A stretch of DNA of 64,000 bases from Halalkalicoccus sp. CG83 (lineage in GTDB: Archaea; Halobacteriota; Halobacteria; Halobacteriales; Halalkalicoccaceae), in assembly GCF_037081715.1 (NCBI RefSeq), contig NZ_JAZDDH010000002.1:186001-250000 (forward strand), written 5' to 3'. The position numbers were made by a program, and so were the translations under genes. The notes beneath the pieces were generated by a model. The model had not been told where the DNA came from. It saw only the letters and a program-made list of their open reading frames with translations, and did no database searches. Of this stretch, positions 47,722-56,488 are shown piece after piece (the stretch's first letter is position 1; each line of letters opens with the position of its first letter).

Positions 47722-47863
47722 CGAAAAGTGCGTAGCACTTTTCGTGTGCCAACCAGATCGTGCAGCGATCTGGTGACGGTAGCAGGAGCCTCCCGGTGGT
47801 CGACTCCTGTGCTTTTGCGCTAGAAACCTCCGATTTCTGGCTGCTTGCCGGACTGTGTCCGGC
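47722..47863. repeat. Cluster of five hairpins between TRIC and thermosome genes
   Basis: Perfect stems: CGAAAAGTGC/GCACTTTTCG with loop GTA (47722-47744), ACCAGATCG/CGATCTGGT (47752-47774), GCCGGAC/GTCCGGC with loop TGT (47847-47863). Weaker ones: AGGAG/CTCCT (47784-47808) and AGAAA/TTTCT (47822-47838). The convergent position suggests a double terminator, yet five different stems exceed that need. Confidence 0.65.
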
Positions 47864-47916
47864 ACTGGTCCTGCTTTTGCAAGCGAGCCGAAGGCGAGCG
47901 AAGTAAAAGGTGGGCG

Positions 47917-49500
47917 TTAGTTCGCGGCGATGACGTCGTCGATGCGGACGATCATCGTCGCGGCCTCCGTGGCGCTCTCGACGGCCTCACGCTTGACGGC
48001 GGCGGGGTCGAAGACCCCCTCCTCGAAGGGATCGCCGACCTCGCCGGACTGGCCCTTCGAGATGATGCCCGCGCGGCCGCTGGCGTCGTACTCCGAGCGC
48101 AGGTCCACCAGCGCGTCGATCGGGTCCATCCCCGTGTTCCGCGCGAGCGTCCGAGGCAGCACCTCGACCGCGTCGGCGAACGCCTCGACGGCGAGCTGTT
48201 TGCGGCCCGAGACGCCGGCGGCCTCGCTGCGGACGCGCTCGGCGATGGCGATCTCGGTCGCGCCCGCACCGGGGACGACGCCGCCCGAGTCGATCGCGGC
48301 GGTGACGACGTCGATCGCGTCGGAGATCGCGCGCTCGAGCTCGTCGACGACGTGCTCGGTGCCGCCGCGGACGAACAGCGTGACGGTCTCGGCCTCGGCG
48401 CCGCCCTCGACCACCGCGAGCTCGTCGTCGCCGTACGTCTCGACGCGGATCGACTCGGCGTGGCCGAAGTCCTCGCCGTCGAGGTCCTCGACGGCTCCTA
48501 GACGCTTCGCGCCGACCGTGCGGGCGACCGCACGGGCGTCGCTGTCGTCGACGTTCTCGAACGCGAGGATGCCGGCGTCGGCGAGCGCGCTCGCGACGCG
48601 GTCCTCGATGTCGTCCGTGACGAACGCGACGTCGACGCCGGCCTCCGAGAGCGCCTCGGTGTAGCCTCGAAGCTGGTTCTCCTCGGCCTCGATCGCGGCG
48701 TTGAGCTGGTCGATGTCGGTGATGTTGTACTCGGCGTCGATGTTCGCCTGTCGGACGTCGAGCTCGACGTCGAGCACGGCGACCGTGGCGTCCTCGATCG
48801 AGCGGGGCATGTTGTCGTTGGCGGGCTCCTCGTCGACGACGACGCCCTCGACGAGTTCGCTCGCGCCCGAGCTGGCGCCGACCTGGGTCTGGATCTGGAT
48901 CTCGTCGCGCTCGATGCGCTCGTCGGTCTGGACCTGCCTGACCGTCCGGACGACGAGCTCCGCGAGCCGCTCGGCGCTGACGTCGCCGGTGCCCTTGCCG
49001 GTCATGCTGGACTCGGCGACCGCCCGCAGGCGCTCGTCGTCGGGCTCCTCCTCGAGGGTGAGCTCCTCGATCGCCTCCTGGGCGATCCGAGCGGCCTCGT
49101 TGTAGCCCTCGACGATCGTCGTCGGGTGGACGTCGTCCTCGACGAGGTCCTCCGCCTGCGCGAGGAGCTGACCCGCGAGCACCGCGGCGGTCGTGGTGCC
49201 GTCGCCGACCTCCTCCTCCTGGGTCTGGGCGACCTCCACGATCATCTGTGCCGCGGGATGCTCGATGTCCATCTCATCGAGGATCGTCGCGCCGTCGTTG
49301 GTGATGACGACCTCGCCCGAGTTGTCGACGAGCATCTTGTCCATCCCGCGGGGACCGAGCGTCGTCCGTACGGACTCGGCGACCGCCTTGCCGGCGGCGA
49401 TGTTCGCGGTCTGTGCGTCCCGGCCCTGCGTTCGCTCGGCGTCGTCGCTGAGGATGAACACCGGGCGTCCGCCCATGCGTCGCTGTGATGACTGTGACAT
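47917..49500 (-). CDS. ths: Thermosome (group II chaperonin) subunit
   Basis: 527 residues. Equatorial-domain motifs include [17 protein letters not shown] near residues 40-56, [13 protein letters not shown] (ATP binding; about 96-108), and the C-terminal [18 protein letters not shown] and [16 protein letters not shown]. It forms the double-ring CCT-like folding chamber. It ends [10 protein letters not shown] without the Gly-rich tail of some paralogues. The short 5' leader and strong TATA fit high, heat-inducible expression. Haloarchaea have two or three paralogues; which one this is cannot be told. Confidence 0.96.
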   Translation of the reverse strand: MSQSSQRRMGGRPVFILSDDAERTQGRDAQTANIAAGKAVAESVRTTLGPRGMDKMLVDNSGEVVITNDGATILDEMDIEHPAAQMIVEVAQTQEEEVGDGTTTAAVLAGQLLAQAEDLVEDDVHPTTIVEGYNEAARIAQEAIEELTLEEEPDDERLRAVAESSMTGKGTGDVSAERLAELVVRTVRQVQTDERIERDEIQIQTQVGASSGASELVEGVVVDEEPANDNMPRSIEDATVAVLDVELDVRQANIDAEYNITDIDQLNAAIEAEENQLRGYTEALSEAGVDVAFVTDDIEDRVASALADAGILAFENVDDSDARAVARTVGAKRLGAVEDLDGEDFGHAESIRVETYGDDELAVVEGGAEAETVTLFVRGGTEHVVDELERAISDAIDVVTAAIDSGGVVPGAGATEIAIAERVRSEAAGVSGRKQLAVEAFADAVEVLPRTLARNTGMDPIDALVDLRSEYDASGRAGIISKGQSGEVGDPFEEGVFDPAAVKREAVESATEAATMIVRIDDVIAAN

Positions 49501-49532
49501 GTGTACTGCTCGGATGAACTGTCGTTAGCGGT

Positions 49533-49541
49533 TCTATATAA
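49533..49541 (-). promoter_or_regulatory. TATA box of the thermosome gene
   Basis: Reverse complement GTTATATAG is about 36 nt before the ATG at 49500, predicting a leader of about 10 nt. It lies within 15 bases of the stop of the upstream glycosyltransferase gene. Confidence 0.7.
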
Positions 49542-49547
49542 CGTTTG

Positions 49548-50543
49548 CTACTCCGGTCGTCGGGGTCGACGGCGACGATGCCAGTCGTATCGCTCGACGG
49601 CGCGGTCGCTCCGGCTCGAGATGCCGTTGGGGTTGCGCCTCGACGTCCGGTCGCTCACGCGGGCTCGGAGCCCGTCTTTTAGGCCGTAGAGCGTGCTCGT
49701 CGTGACCGTCCGGCCGCCGCCGAGCCAGCTCGTCGGCGTGACCTCGCCCTTCAACACGCCACGGATCGACGTGGCGCCGTCGGTCGTCGTATGGCCGGCC
49801 AGCCGGCGGAAGACGGTGGGACGAGGGCCGTAGTTCTTCGCGAGGCGATAGGCGAGCGAGCGGTACTTCCAGGCCCATCGCTGCTGGATCTCGCCGCCCA
49901 CGATCGTCCGGCCGTGTCCGTGGCGGACGATCCGCGGATCGCCCCCCGGATCGTCGCCGCCGTCGGTCTCGATGCTGTCCCGGACGCCCATCCCCGGTCG
50001 CCAGTCGACGGTCCGCCCCTGACCGGCCAGCCGGTGGGCGAGGTCGCGAGCGCCGCCGGTCTCCAGGTACTCGTCGAAGCCGTCGAGCTCCTCGATCGCC
50101 TCGCGGGTCAGCGCGACGTTCCCGCCGTCGAAGTAGGTTACCTCCCGACCCGCGATCGTCCGACGCTCCCTCGCCTCGGTCGTGACCCCGCCGCGGACGG
50201 GCCGATGGCTCGGGCCGGTCACTACGTCCGCCCCCGAGGCGATCGCCTCCTCCACCGTTGCGAGCCACGTCGTCTCGACCAGGTGGCTCTCATCGAGCAG
50301 CGCCACCACGTCGCCGCTCGCGGCGTCCAACCCGGCGTTTCTGGCGACGTTGAGGTTCCGGTCCGCGATCTCGACGAGCACGTCCACGTCCGAACGCTCG
50401 TGGATCATCCCGCTCGTTCCGTCCGTCGAGGGCCCGTTGACGACGACGACCTCGGCGTCCGACAGGCGCTCCTCCAGCGCGTCGAGACACGCCGCGAGCT
50501 GGCGCCGACCGTTGAGCGTCGGTACCACGACGGAGAACTCCAT
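49548..50543 (-). CDS. Family 2 glycosyltransferase
   Basis: 331 residues. FSVVVPTLNGRRQLAACLDALE at the start and VVVNGPSTDGT are the GT-A nucleotide-binding strand. LNVARNAGLDAASGDVVALLDESH follows, where the metal-binding DxD is reduced to DES, and FDGGNVALTREAIEELDGFDEYLETGGARDLAHRL is the acceptor-side ED-like motif. The C-terminal third is basic and arginine-rich. No membrane helices are seen. Sugar donor and acceptor are unknown. Confidence 0.85.
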   Translation of the reverse strand: MEFSVVVPTLNGRRQLAACLDALEERLSDAEVVVVNGPSTDGTSGMIHERSDVDVLVEIADRNLNVARNAGLDAASGDVVALLDESHLVETTWLATVEEAIASGADVVTGPSHRPVRGGVTTEARERRTIAGREVTYFDGGNVALTREAIEELDGFDEYLETGGARDLAHRLAGQGRTVDWRPGMGVRDSIETDGGDDPGGDPRIVRHGHGRTIVGGEIQQRWAWKYRSLAYRLAKNYGPRPTVFRRLAGHTTTDGATSIRGVLKGEVTPTSWLGGGRTVTTSTLYGLKDGLRARVSDRTSRRNPNGISSRSDRAVERYDWHRRRRPRRPE

Positions 50544-50615
50544 ACCACCCCGTAGCGACTCCCATCACTAAAAGCTCCGTGGATGAAACCCGTCGTTCCG
50601 CGGAGGTCGCAACTG

Positions 50616-51344
50616 CTATCGGTCGATCTCGGGCTGTTCGCGGATCCGGCTGTTCCAGTAGGTAACCGACGCCAGGTTCTCGCCGACGTCGGTTCGTCCG
50701 AGGCGTTCGTCGGCCCGGTAGATCGCCTCGGCGATCGATCCCGGGATCGCCCGATAGAGACCGTAGGGTACGAGGAAGTCGTGCTCGGCGGAGACGAGGT
50801 CGAACTCGGTCCGATCGAGCATCCCTCGGACGTCCATCTCCGAGTAGAGCCGTGATCCCATCGGCAGCAGCCAGTTGTAGACGGCCCGCGTGCTCGGCGT
50901 GTTGAACGTGTCGAACACCAGTTGGTCGTCGGTTACCCGGCGGATCTCGCGGAGATACCGGTCGGGGTTGGGGATCAGGTGGAAAAACCGCATCGCCAAC
51001 ACCGCGTCGAAGTGATCGTCGGGAAACGGGAGTCTGGAGGCGTCACCGCGGACGAACTCCAAGTGATCATCGACGCCGCTCCGATGGGCCTTCTCGCGGC
51101 CCTGCGACAGCATCGCGTCCGAGATGTCGAGACCGATCACGTCCGCGCCCTGCGAGGCGAGCATCGCCGAGAACCGCCCGGTACCACAGGCGATCTCGAG
51201 GACTCGTTTTCCCTCGAGGGGGTCGAGCGCCGAGAGCACTGCCTCCTTCTCCCGGCGATCGATCAGGCGGCCGCCGCGGGAGAAGCGCTTGTCCTCGTAT
51301 TCCTCCGCGACCTCCGCCGTCTGGTACCACTCCTTGCCCTTCAC
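50616..51344 (-). CDS. Class I SAM-dependent methyltransferase
   Basis: 242 residues from GTG 51344 (VKGKEWYQTAEVAEEYE). Motif I is VLEIACGTGRFSAMLA, with GLDISDAML and FDAVLAMRFFHLIPNPDRYLREIRRV in order, typical of UbiE/Methyltransf_11. The GTG was chosen because a TATA-like GTTTTATT lies exactly 27 nt before it, and because the longer upstream frame is basic and non-conserved-looking. The acceptor is unknown; quinone or small-molecule methylation is possible. Confidence 0.85.
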   Translation of the reverse strand: MKGKEWYQTAEVAEEYEDKRFSRGGRLIDRREKEAVLSALDPLEGKRVLEIACGTGRFSAMLASQGADVIGLDISDAMLSQGREKAHRSGVDDHLEFVRGDASRLPFPDDHFDAVLAMRFFHLIPNPDRYLREIRRVTDDQLVFDTFNTPSTRAVYNWLLPMGSRLYSEMDVRGMLDRTEFDLVSAEHDFLVPYGLYRAIPGSIAEAIYRADERLGRTDVGENLASVTYWNSRIREQPEIDR

Positions 51345-51367
51345 GACCCCTGCTACTCCCGCCGGGG

Positions 51368-51375
51368 AATAAAAC
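51368..51375 (-). promoter_or_regulatory. TATA box of the methyltransferase gene
   Basis: Reverse complement GTTTTATT is centred 27 nt before GTG 51344. This spacing supports a leaderless mRNA with a GTG start. Confidence 0.55.
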
Positions 51376-51592
51376 CCTGCCGTCTCCCGTCGCCGGGAGC
51401 GACGGGCCGTCCCGTCGATCGGGAAATCGAGCGTTCGTCCCACCGCGAACGGCACCGCTCTCGTCGATCGGTTCGAGTTATCCTCTAGTCAAAGGCGACC
51501 AGTAGGTATGACAATAATACTCTTTACGGTGTATATATTGTTTCCACCTCCATATAGCCAAGGTTTACCACCGGGAGGCGGCGAGAAGGGGT

Positions 51593-51871
51593 ATGAGCAC
51601 CAGTACCGAGGACCGCGCCATGGGGGGCGAGACGATCCTCTCGGAGGAGGAGTACAGGGAGAGGCTCGTCGAACTGCCGCCGAGCGCGAAGCTCGTCGCG
51701 AAGGTCCTCGAGACCGACGCGCCGCTCTCGCAGGGCCAGCTCGCCGAGGAGTCGCTCCTGCCCGATCGAACCGTGCGCTACGCGCTGAACCGTCTCCAGG
51801 AGGTCGACATCGTCGTCTCCCGGTACAGCTTCCGCGACGCGAGAAAGCAGGTCTATCACCTGCGTCGATAG
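51593..51871 (+). CDS. MarR/TrmB-like winged-helix regulator
   Basis: 92 residues: an 18-residue acidic leader and then a single winged helix, with LPPSAKLVAKVLETDAPLSQ, the recognition part QLAEESLLPDRTVRYALNRLQ, and a wing ending SRYSFRDARKQVYHLRR. No ligand domain is present. The upstream spacer is AT-rich (TATATATT near 51527-51534), suggesting a 5' leader of about 35-40 nt. It heads a run of + strand genes (MBL, YkgJ, TRAM); whether it regulates them is unknown. Confidence 0.8.
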   Translation: MSTSTEDRAMGGETILSEEEYRERLVELPPSAKLVAKVLETDAPLSQGQLAEESLLPDRTVRYALNRLQEVDIVVSRYSFRDARKQVYHLRR

Positions 51872-51897
51872 CGGCTTCTTCCCCGAACGCGATCGCC

Positions 51898-52641
51898 ATG
51901 AGGATCGATCGATTCCCCGTTCCGACGACCACCAGCGCTCCAGCCGGTGCGACGAACGCCTACGTCGTCGGGGACCTCGTCGTCGACCCCGCCACCCGGA
52001 GCGACGCCCTCGATTCGGCTGCCGTGGACGCCTCGCACGTCGCGGTCACGCACACCCATCCGGATCACGTCGGCGCTTTGGCCGAGTACGCCGACTCCCG
52101 AACGGTCTGGGCGCTCTCGGGCCACGAGGACCGACTGCGTGAGGCGACGGGCGTCGATCCCGACCGGAGCTTCGAGGACGGTGACTCGATCGGCAGCCTC
52201 ACCGTCCTCGAGACGCCCGGCCACGCTCCCGATCACGTCGCGTTCGCCGCCGACGACGCCGTCCTCTGTGGCGACCTCGCGATGGCCGAGAGCAGCGTCT
52301 TCGTCGGCGGCGAGGGCGCCGACATGGGAGCGTACCTCGACTCGCTCCGTCGAATCCGCGAGCGCGAGCCCTCTCGCCTGCTTCCGGGCCACGGCGAACC
52401 GATTGAGGCGCCCGCGGAACGGCTGGAGTGGCTGATCGACCACCGGCTCGAACGCGAACGGCGGGTGCTTCGCGCGGTCGAGGACGGTAATCGAACCGTC
52501 GAGGGGATCCGCGACGCCGCCTACGAGAAGGAACTCTCGGGGCTCGAGGAGCTCGCGAGCGCGACGGTCCGCACCCACCTCGCGAAGCTCGCCGAGGAGG
52601 GTCGGGTCGAGTTCGACGGTACGCGGGCCCGTCCCACGTAG
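51898..52641 (+). CDS. MBL-fold hydrolase (LACTB2-like) with C-terminal winged helix
   Basis: 247 residues. THTHPDHVGAL (HxHxDH, about residues 51-61), ETPGHAPDHVAF, CGDLAMAE, and LLPGHGEPI supply the zinc ligands. NAYVVGDLVVDPAT is an N-terminal strand typical of glyoxalase II-like hydrolases. A C-terminal helix-turn-helix-like domain (about 185-240: RRVLRAVEDGNRTVEGIRDA and ATVRTHLAKLAEEGRV) is as in LACTB2 proteins, which cleave RNA in animals. The substrate in archaea is unknown. Confidence 0.87.
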   Translation: MRIDRFPVPTTTSAPAGATNAYVVGDLVVDPATRSDALDSAAVDASHVAVTHTHPDHVGALAEYADSRTVWALSGHEDRLREATGVDPDRSFEDGDSIGSLTVLETPGHAPDHVAFAADDAVLCGDLAMAESSVFVGGEGADMGAYLDSLRRIREREPSRLLPGHGEPIEAPAERLEWLIDHRLERERRVLRAVEDGNRTVEGIRDAAYEKELSGLEELASATVRTHLAKLAEEGRVEFDGTRARPT

Positions 52642-52686
52642 ACGGCCCGGCGACGGGCTTTTGGCCGGCGGCCCGCTTCTCGAGGT

Positions 52687-53382
52687 ATGGAGTCGCTCGA
52701 GACCGAACTCGATCGCGCGCGAGCGCTGGACCCGGGGAAGCTCGCGGACGCCATCGAGTCGATCGGCTTCGAGTGCACCCGATGTGGGGCCTGCTGTAAG
52801 AGCGAGGCCGAGGATCCCCACACCGCCACGGTGTTCCCCGACGAGGTGCGCGAGCTGCAGGAACGTGGAGATTACGATTGGCGCGACGTCGCCCGTCCGA
52901 TGCCGTACGGACTCGACGCGGGCGAGGACGGCGAGGGCGAGACCTTCGAGTGGGCGCTCGCGACCGACGGCTGTGGCGACTGCACCTTCTACGAGGAGGA
53001 GGACGGCGTCGGCGCCTGCACCGTCCACGAGGATCGCCCGCTGATCTGTCGGACCTACCCCTTCAGCGTCGTTCTCTCCGAGGACTCGGAGGGAGGCCAG
53101 CCGATGGGCGAGGCAGTTGACCGTAAGGGACCCGTCCGCGCCCACGAGTGCGAGGGACTCGGCCGGGAGATCGATCGCGAGGACGCCGAGGAGCTGGCCG
53201 AAGCCCTGAAAGAACGCGCGATCCGCGAACTCGAGGAGGCGATCGGCGTTCGCGAGAACTACCGACCGGTCGAGCGTGCTCCGGGCGAGGTCGTCGTCCA
53301 CGACTCCGAGGGACCGAAACGGGGCGACGGAACCTCCGTAACGGCCGGCGACACTTCTATAACGCGCGACGCCGACGGCTAG
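52687..53382 (+). CDS. YkgJ-family cysteine-cluster protein
   Basis: 231 residues. The metal-binding set is FECTRCGACCKSE near residues 34-46 and CGDCTFYEE...GACTVHEDRPLICRTYP near 98-128, so at least eight cysteines could hold a zinc or iron-sulfur cluster. The Pro-Leu-Ile-Cys-Arg-Thr-Tyr-Pro segment is the family hallmark. The function of YkgJ proteins is unknown; some are linked to flagellin lysine N-methylation (FliB). The C-terminus is acidic. Confidence 0.85.
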   Translation: MESLETELDRARALDPGKLADAIESIGFECTRCGACCKSEAEDPHTATVFPDEVRELQERGDYDWRDVARPMPYGLDAGEDGEGETFEWALATDGCGDCTFYEEEDGVGACTVHEDRPLICRTYPFSVVLSEDSEGGQPMGEAVDRKGPVRAHECEGLGREIDREDAEELAEALKERAIRELEEAIGVRENYRPVERAPGEVVVHDSEGPKRGDGTSVTAGDTSITRDADG

Positions 53383-53395
53383 TCCGGAGGTCTCC

Positions 53396-53800
53396 ATGGA
53401 AATATCTGATAAACTCCTGTGTCTGTTCAACGCCGAGCTCACCGAGACCGACGACGGCTACGTCGTCGAGGTCCCCGAGAGCGAGATCGAGACCGGCTCT
53501 CTCGATTCCGGCGAAACCTACCGCGTCGCGCTCATCTCACGTGAGGCGATCGAGAGCGAGTCGGGCGAATCGAGCCGTTCGTCGCGCCCGTCGACCGAGC
53601 CACAGCCGCCGGTCGAACAGGGCGAGATCCGCTACGTCGAGATCGAGGACATCGGCAAACAGGGCGACGGCATCGCCCGCGTCGAGCGCGGCTACGTGAT
53701 CATCGTCCCCGGCGCCGAGATCGGCGAACAGGTCAAGGTCGAGATCAGCGAGGTCAAGTCGAACTTCGCGGTCGGCGAGGTCATCGAGGAGACGCTATAA
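53396..53800 (+). CDS. TRAM-domain protein
   Basis: 134 residues. Residues 1-50 form a small strand-rich N-terminal part with ELTETDDGYVVEVPESE, then a Ser/Pro linker, then a TRAM beta-barrel (about 78-134): IEDIGKQGDGIARVERGYVIIVPGAEIGEQVKVEI and FAVGEV. Stand-alone TRAM proteins in archaea act as cold-shock-like RNA chaperones. It starts 13 bp after the YkgJ gene and converges on a radical SAM gene across a terminator module like the one after EF-2. Confidence 0.9.
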   Translation: MEISDKLLCLFNAELTETDDGYVVEVPESEIETGSLDSGETYRVALISREAIESESGESSRSSRPSTEPQPPVEQGEIRYVEIEDIGKQGDGIARVERGYVIIVPGAEIGEQVKVEISEVKSNFAVGEVIEETL

Positions 53801-53805
53801 CGCAC

Positions 53806-53891
53806 GTTTTTCCGACTCGGGGTCGCTTCGCGACCCGCTCGCCGCAAAAACCTGCACTAAAAAACCGCGAGCGAACGACGTTCGCTCGCGG
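53806..53891. terminator. Bidirectional terminator module between TRAM and radical SAM genes
   Basis: In + order: T5 tract (53807-53811), stem 1 GGGTCGC/GCGACCC with loop TTC (53820-53836), 27-nt linker (53838-53864) matching 14971-14997 at 23 of 27 positions, and stem 2 of 12 bp (53865-53876 with 53880-53891). Stem 2 is unlike the EF-2 copy in sequence but equally paired. Confidence 0.7.
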
Positions 53892-53939
53892 ACCACACCG
53901 CTATCTTCTTACAAGCGCGACCGTTTCGTCCTCAGTCGC

Positions 53940-55640
53940 TCACGCGAATCGACCCAGGTCGACGCCGAGTTCCTCCTTGAGTGTACGCGCTGATTCGTGG
54001 GGTCGGCCGACGACGATGTCGCCCGCCGTCGACCGGCCGACACCGGGGATCGCCGTGAGCTCGTCCATGCTCGCGCCGTTGAGGTCGAGCGGGTAGGGGA
54101 CGCCGGTCACCGATCGGTAGCCGTGGTCCACGACCGCGACGTCGATCGTCCGCCCGAGTTCGCGCTCGCCCGGGATGCCGATCAGCAGCGAGTAGGTGCC
54201 GGGCTGGCGGCCGAACGTCCGGCCGTCCTCGTGGTACTCGAGGTGGACGTCCTCCAGGACGGTGCCCGGCGGCACGACCCGCTTCAGCATCGGATTGTCG
54301 ATCTCCTTGCGGACCTCGCGCTTGTACGTCTTGAACAGCTGCTTGTGCTCGCGGGCGATCTCCGCGCCGGTCTCGCCCATCTCCGTACCTGCGAACGCCA
54401 TCACCTGGCGGATGTTGATCCGCCGTAGCATCAGCCCCTCGTCGTAGACCCGCTGGAGGAAGCGCTTGTTGTGCTCGTAGGTCTCGCGGCGCTCGCCCTG
54501 TAGCCCGTGGACGAGGTTGATCCCCGGCAGGAGTTTGGGAAGGCGGTTCGGGGCGTCGGTGCCAGTTGCGGGACCGGATCCGGGCTCCTCGCCCGGTCGC
54601 CAGCCGCCCTCCTCGTTGACGACGCGTACCGCCTCGAGGCACTCCTCGGCGGTGACCAGCAGGTCGTTCTCCTCCTGGACGACCGGATCCGCGCTCTCGA
54701 GGCCGAACGCGGCGGTGTCGCCGGGGGTGTTGTGCTCGGCGATGGTCCGGATCCCCTCGCGCGAGCGCTCCGGGTAGTCGACGATCGTCACGGGGTTCAT
54801 GTTGTCGAGATGCAGCGTCCGGAGGTCGGGCGCGACCTCGCGAATGCCGCCGTAGAGCTCGCGGAGCGCGTCGGGGTTGGGTGCCTCGCCGTCGCCGCCG
54901 AACGCGAGGATGTCGGCCTGGCGTCCCAGTCGGAAGTGCCGAGCGCCGCGATCCGAGAGCCCATCGACCTCCTTCACCACGCTCTCGGCGCTGCGGAACG
55001 CGGGGTCGCCGTAGAGCGGTTCGGTGCAGAACGAACACCGGTAGGCACACCCTCTCGACGTCTCCATCTCGCAGATCAGGTAGTCCGGGTGGTTGGGGTG
55101 CTGTTCGATCACGAACGCACCCTTCCGTGCCCACCGGTCGATCTCCTCGTTGCTCCGCATCCGGTCGCCGAACCCCTCGAGTCCGCCGTCGACCAGGTCG
55201 TAGGCGGCGGCCTCGACGTCGCCCTTCGCGACGAACTCGTAGTCGAGGTCCTTCCGCTCCATGTCCTGTGCACCGGCGTTCTCCTCGCCGACGCCGAACC
55301 GCACGGGTCCGCCCATCAACGAAGTCCCCCGAGACACCCACGCCAGTTTCTTCACCTCGTCGGGCTCGGCGGGCGTTCCGCCGACGTAGTTTCCGGGGAC
55401 GGTCATCCCGCCGATGTAGATCATCAGGTCCGCCTCCTCGACGTCGCGCCACTTCGACCGGTCATCGCGTAGTTCGTCGATCGTGTGGTAGGTGACGTTC
55501 CCGGGGGAGACGCCCGCGTCGACGAGCGCGCCCGCCGTGTACCGTGGGTAGGTCGAGATGTAGGGAGGGACGCCGAAGTGCGCCGGCTCGTCGACGTAGC
55601 CGTCGACGAGCGTCACCGAGAGATCCGCCGGATCGGTCAT
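53940..55640 (-). CDS. Radical SAM enzyme with C-terminal helix-hairpin-helix
   Basis: 566 residues from ATG 55640. An N-terminal domain of about 190 residues (MIYIGGMTVPGNYVGGTP) precedes the radical SAM core, whose CxxxCxxC cluster is CAYRCSFC near residue 200. A GLESAD-like motif and VHGLQGE follow. The C-terminus has HhH, MDELTAIPGVGRSTAGDIVVG (about 515-535), a DNA/RNA-binding fold. This is the archaeal COG1031 type. The reaction is unknown; the HhH suggests a nucleic-acid substrate. The adjacent metallophosphoesterase follows in the same direction 32 bp upstream. Confidence 0.88.
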   Translation of the reverse strand: MTDPADLSVTLVDGYVDEPAHFGVPPYISTYPRYTAGALVDAGVSPGNVTYHTIDELRDDRSKWRDVEEADLMIYIGGMTVPGNYVGGTPAEPDEVKKLAWVSRGTSLMGGPVRFGVGEENAGAQDMERKDLDYEFVAKGDVEAAAYDLVDGGLEGFGDRMRSNEEIDRWARKGAFVIEQHPNHPDYLICEMETSRGCAYRCSFCTEPLYGDPAFRSAESVVKEVDGLSDRGARHFRLGRQADILAFGGDGEAPNPDALRELYGGIREVAPDLRTLHLDNMNPVTIVDYPERSREGIRTIAEHNTPGDTAAFGLESADPVVQEENDLLVTAEECLEAVRVVNEEGGWRPGEEPGSGPATGTDAPNRLPKLLPGINLVHGLQGERRETYEHNKRFLQRVYDEGLMLRRINIRQVMAFAGTEMGETGAEIAREHKQLFKTYKREVRKEIDNPMLKRVVPPGTVLEDVHLEYHEDGRTFGRQPGTYSLLIGIPGERELGRTIDVAVVDHGYRSVTGVPYPLDLNGASMDELTAIPGVGRSTAGDIVVGRPHESARTLKEELGVDLGRFA

Positions 55641-55672
55641 GGAGGTCCTAGTCGCCCGAACGACAAAAGCGA

Positions 55673-56170
55673 TTACACCCTGACCTCGAGGAACCGCACC
55701 TCGTCCGTCTCGGTGTCGAGGATCGCCACCGTTCGGTGTTCCTCCGGTACCGTCGGGAAGTGCGCCCCGGGGTTCACGACGACGGTGTCGTCGACCTCCC
55801 GGCGCTCGCGTTCGTGGTGGTGGCCGTAGAGCACGTAGTCGTACTCGCCGGACTCCGCGTAGCCCTCGACCTCCTCCTTCGATTCGCCGTGGAGCACCGC
55901 GAAACGCTTCCCGCCCAGCTCGAGGTCGGCGAAGCGGCCGTGGAGCTCGCCGTCTATCGCCTCGAAGCCGGCCTCGAGCCCCTCGAGTTCGCCGTCGTTG
56001 TTGCCGAGCACGCCGTGGAGCGAGAAGTCCTCGAAGAAGGGGAGTACCGGCGGCGCGATGAAGTCGCCGCAGTGGATCAGCGTCTCCACGCCCTCCTCGC
56101 GGAACCGCTCGGTCGCTCGCTCGATCGCCGCGACGTTGTCGTGGGTGTCCGAGACGATGCCGAGTCGCAT
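55673..56170 (-). CDS. YfcE/MJ0936-type metallophosphoesterase
   Basis: 165 residues. Metal motifs in order: GIVSDTHDN (residues 4-12), IHCGDFI, LGNNDGE, LHGES, and LYGHHHERER. These are the five blocks of the calcineurin-like YfcE group, which hydrolyse phosphodiesters in vitro with an unknown natural substrate. The promoter TATA lies 26 nt upstream. It precedes the radical SAM gene, possibly in one transcript. Confidence 0.92.
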   Translation of the reverse strand: MRLGIVSDTHDNVAAIERATERFREEGVETLIHCGDFIAPPVLPFFEDFSLHGVLGNNDGELEGLEAGFEAIDGELHGRFADLELGGKRFAVLHGESKEEVEGYAESGEYDYVLYGHHHERERREVDDTVVVNPGAHFPTVPEEHRTVAILDTETDEVRFLEVRV

Positions 56171-56192
56171 GGCCGGCGCTTCGGGTTCGATC

Positions 56193-56200
56193 CATAAAAC
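56193..56200 (-). promoter_or_regulatory. TATA box of the metallophosphoesterase gene
   Basis: Reverse complement GTTTTATG is centred 26 nt before ATG 56170, consistent with a leaderless transcript. Confidence 0.55.
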
Positions 56201-56457
56201 GATGGACGGCGACTACGGTTGTACCGAACGGCTCGCCGGTCTGCCTCAGACGTCGGGCCGTCCGTTCTCTCCCTTCGACTCCTCGACCCGTTCGTGGGTT
56301 TCCCGGGCCGTTCGTCGGCCCCGTCACGACGCGGACCGGATCCATCCAGCGTCCGTTCTGTCATGGTCGGCTGTGGATGGGGAAGGTAGATGCGTGACCC
56401 CGACGACTGGCGACCGGACCGGGGTCGCACGCCCCGGCAACCGGCGGCATGCCGGGC

Positions 56458-56464
56458 GTTTATG
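56458..56464 (+). promoter_or_regulatory. TATA box of the zinc-ribbon/Hsp20 pair
   Basis: GTTTATG is centred 28 nt before ATG 56489 and predicts a leaderless transcript for the pair. Confidence 0.55.
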
Positions 56465-56488
56465 CGTCTGGCAGCCGTACGCCGATCC

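Larger units (their letters stand above)
56171..56488. other. Divergent promoter region
   Basis: 318 bases between the phosphoesterase and the zinc-ribbon gene. It contains one TATA-like box for each (56193-56200 minus; 56458-56464 plus). No gene with coding bias and no strong hairpin is seen between them. Confidence 0.5.

Noticed and set aside
44727-47738. 1003-codon minus-strand frame continuing upstream of the SDR gene
   Set aside because: Upstream of ATG 45611 it runs antisense through the MFS and TRIC genes and turns Arg/Glu-rich. Only the SDR part is real.
47700-47916. CRISPR array in the hairpin-rich gap
   Set aside because: The stems are all different, with no repeated unit of 25-40 bp and no regular spacers. 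No cas gene is nearby.
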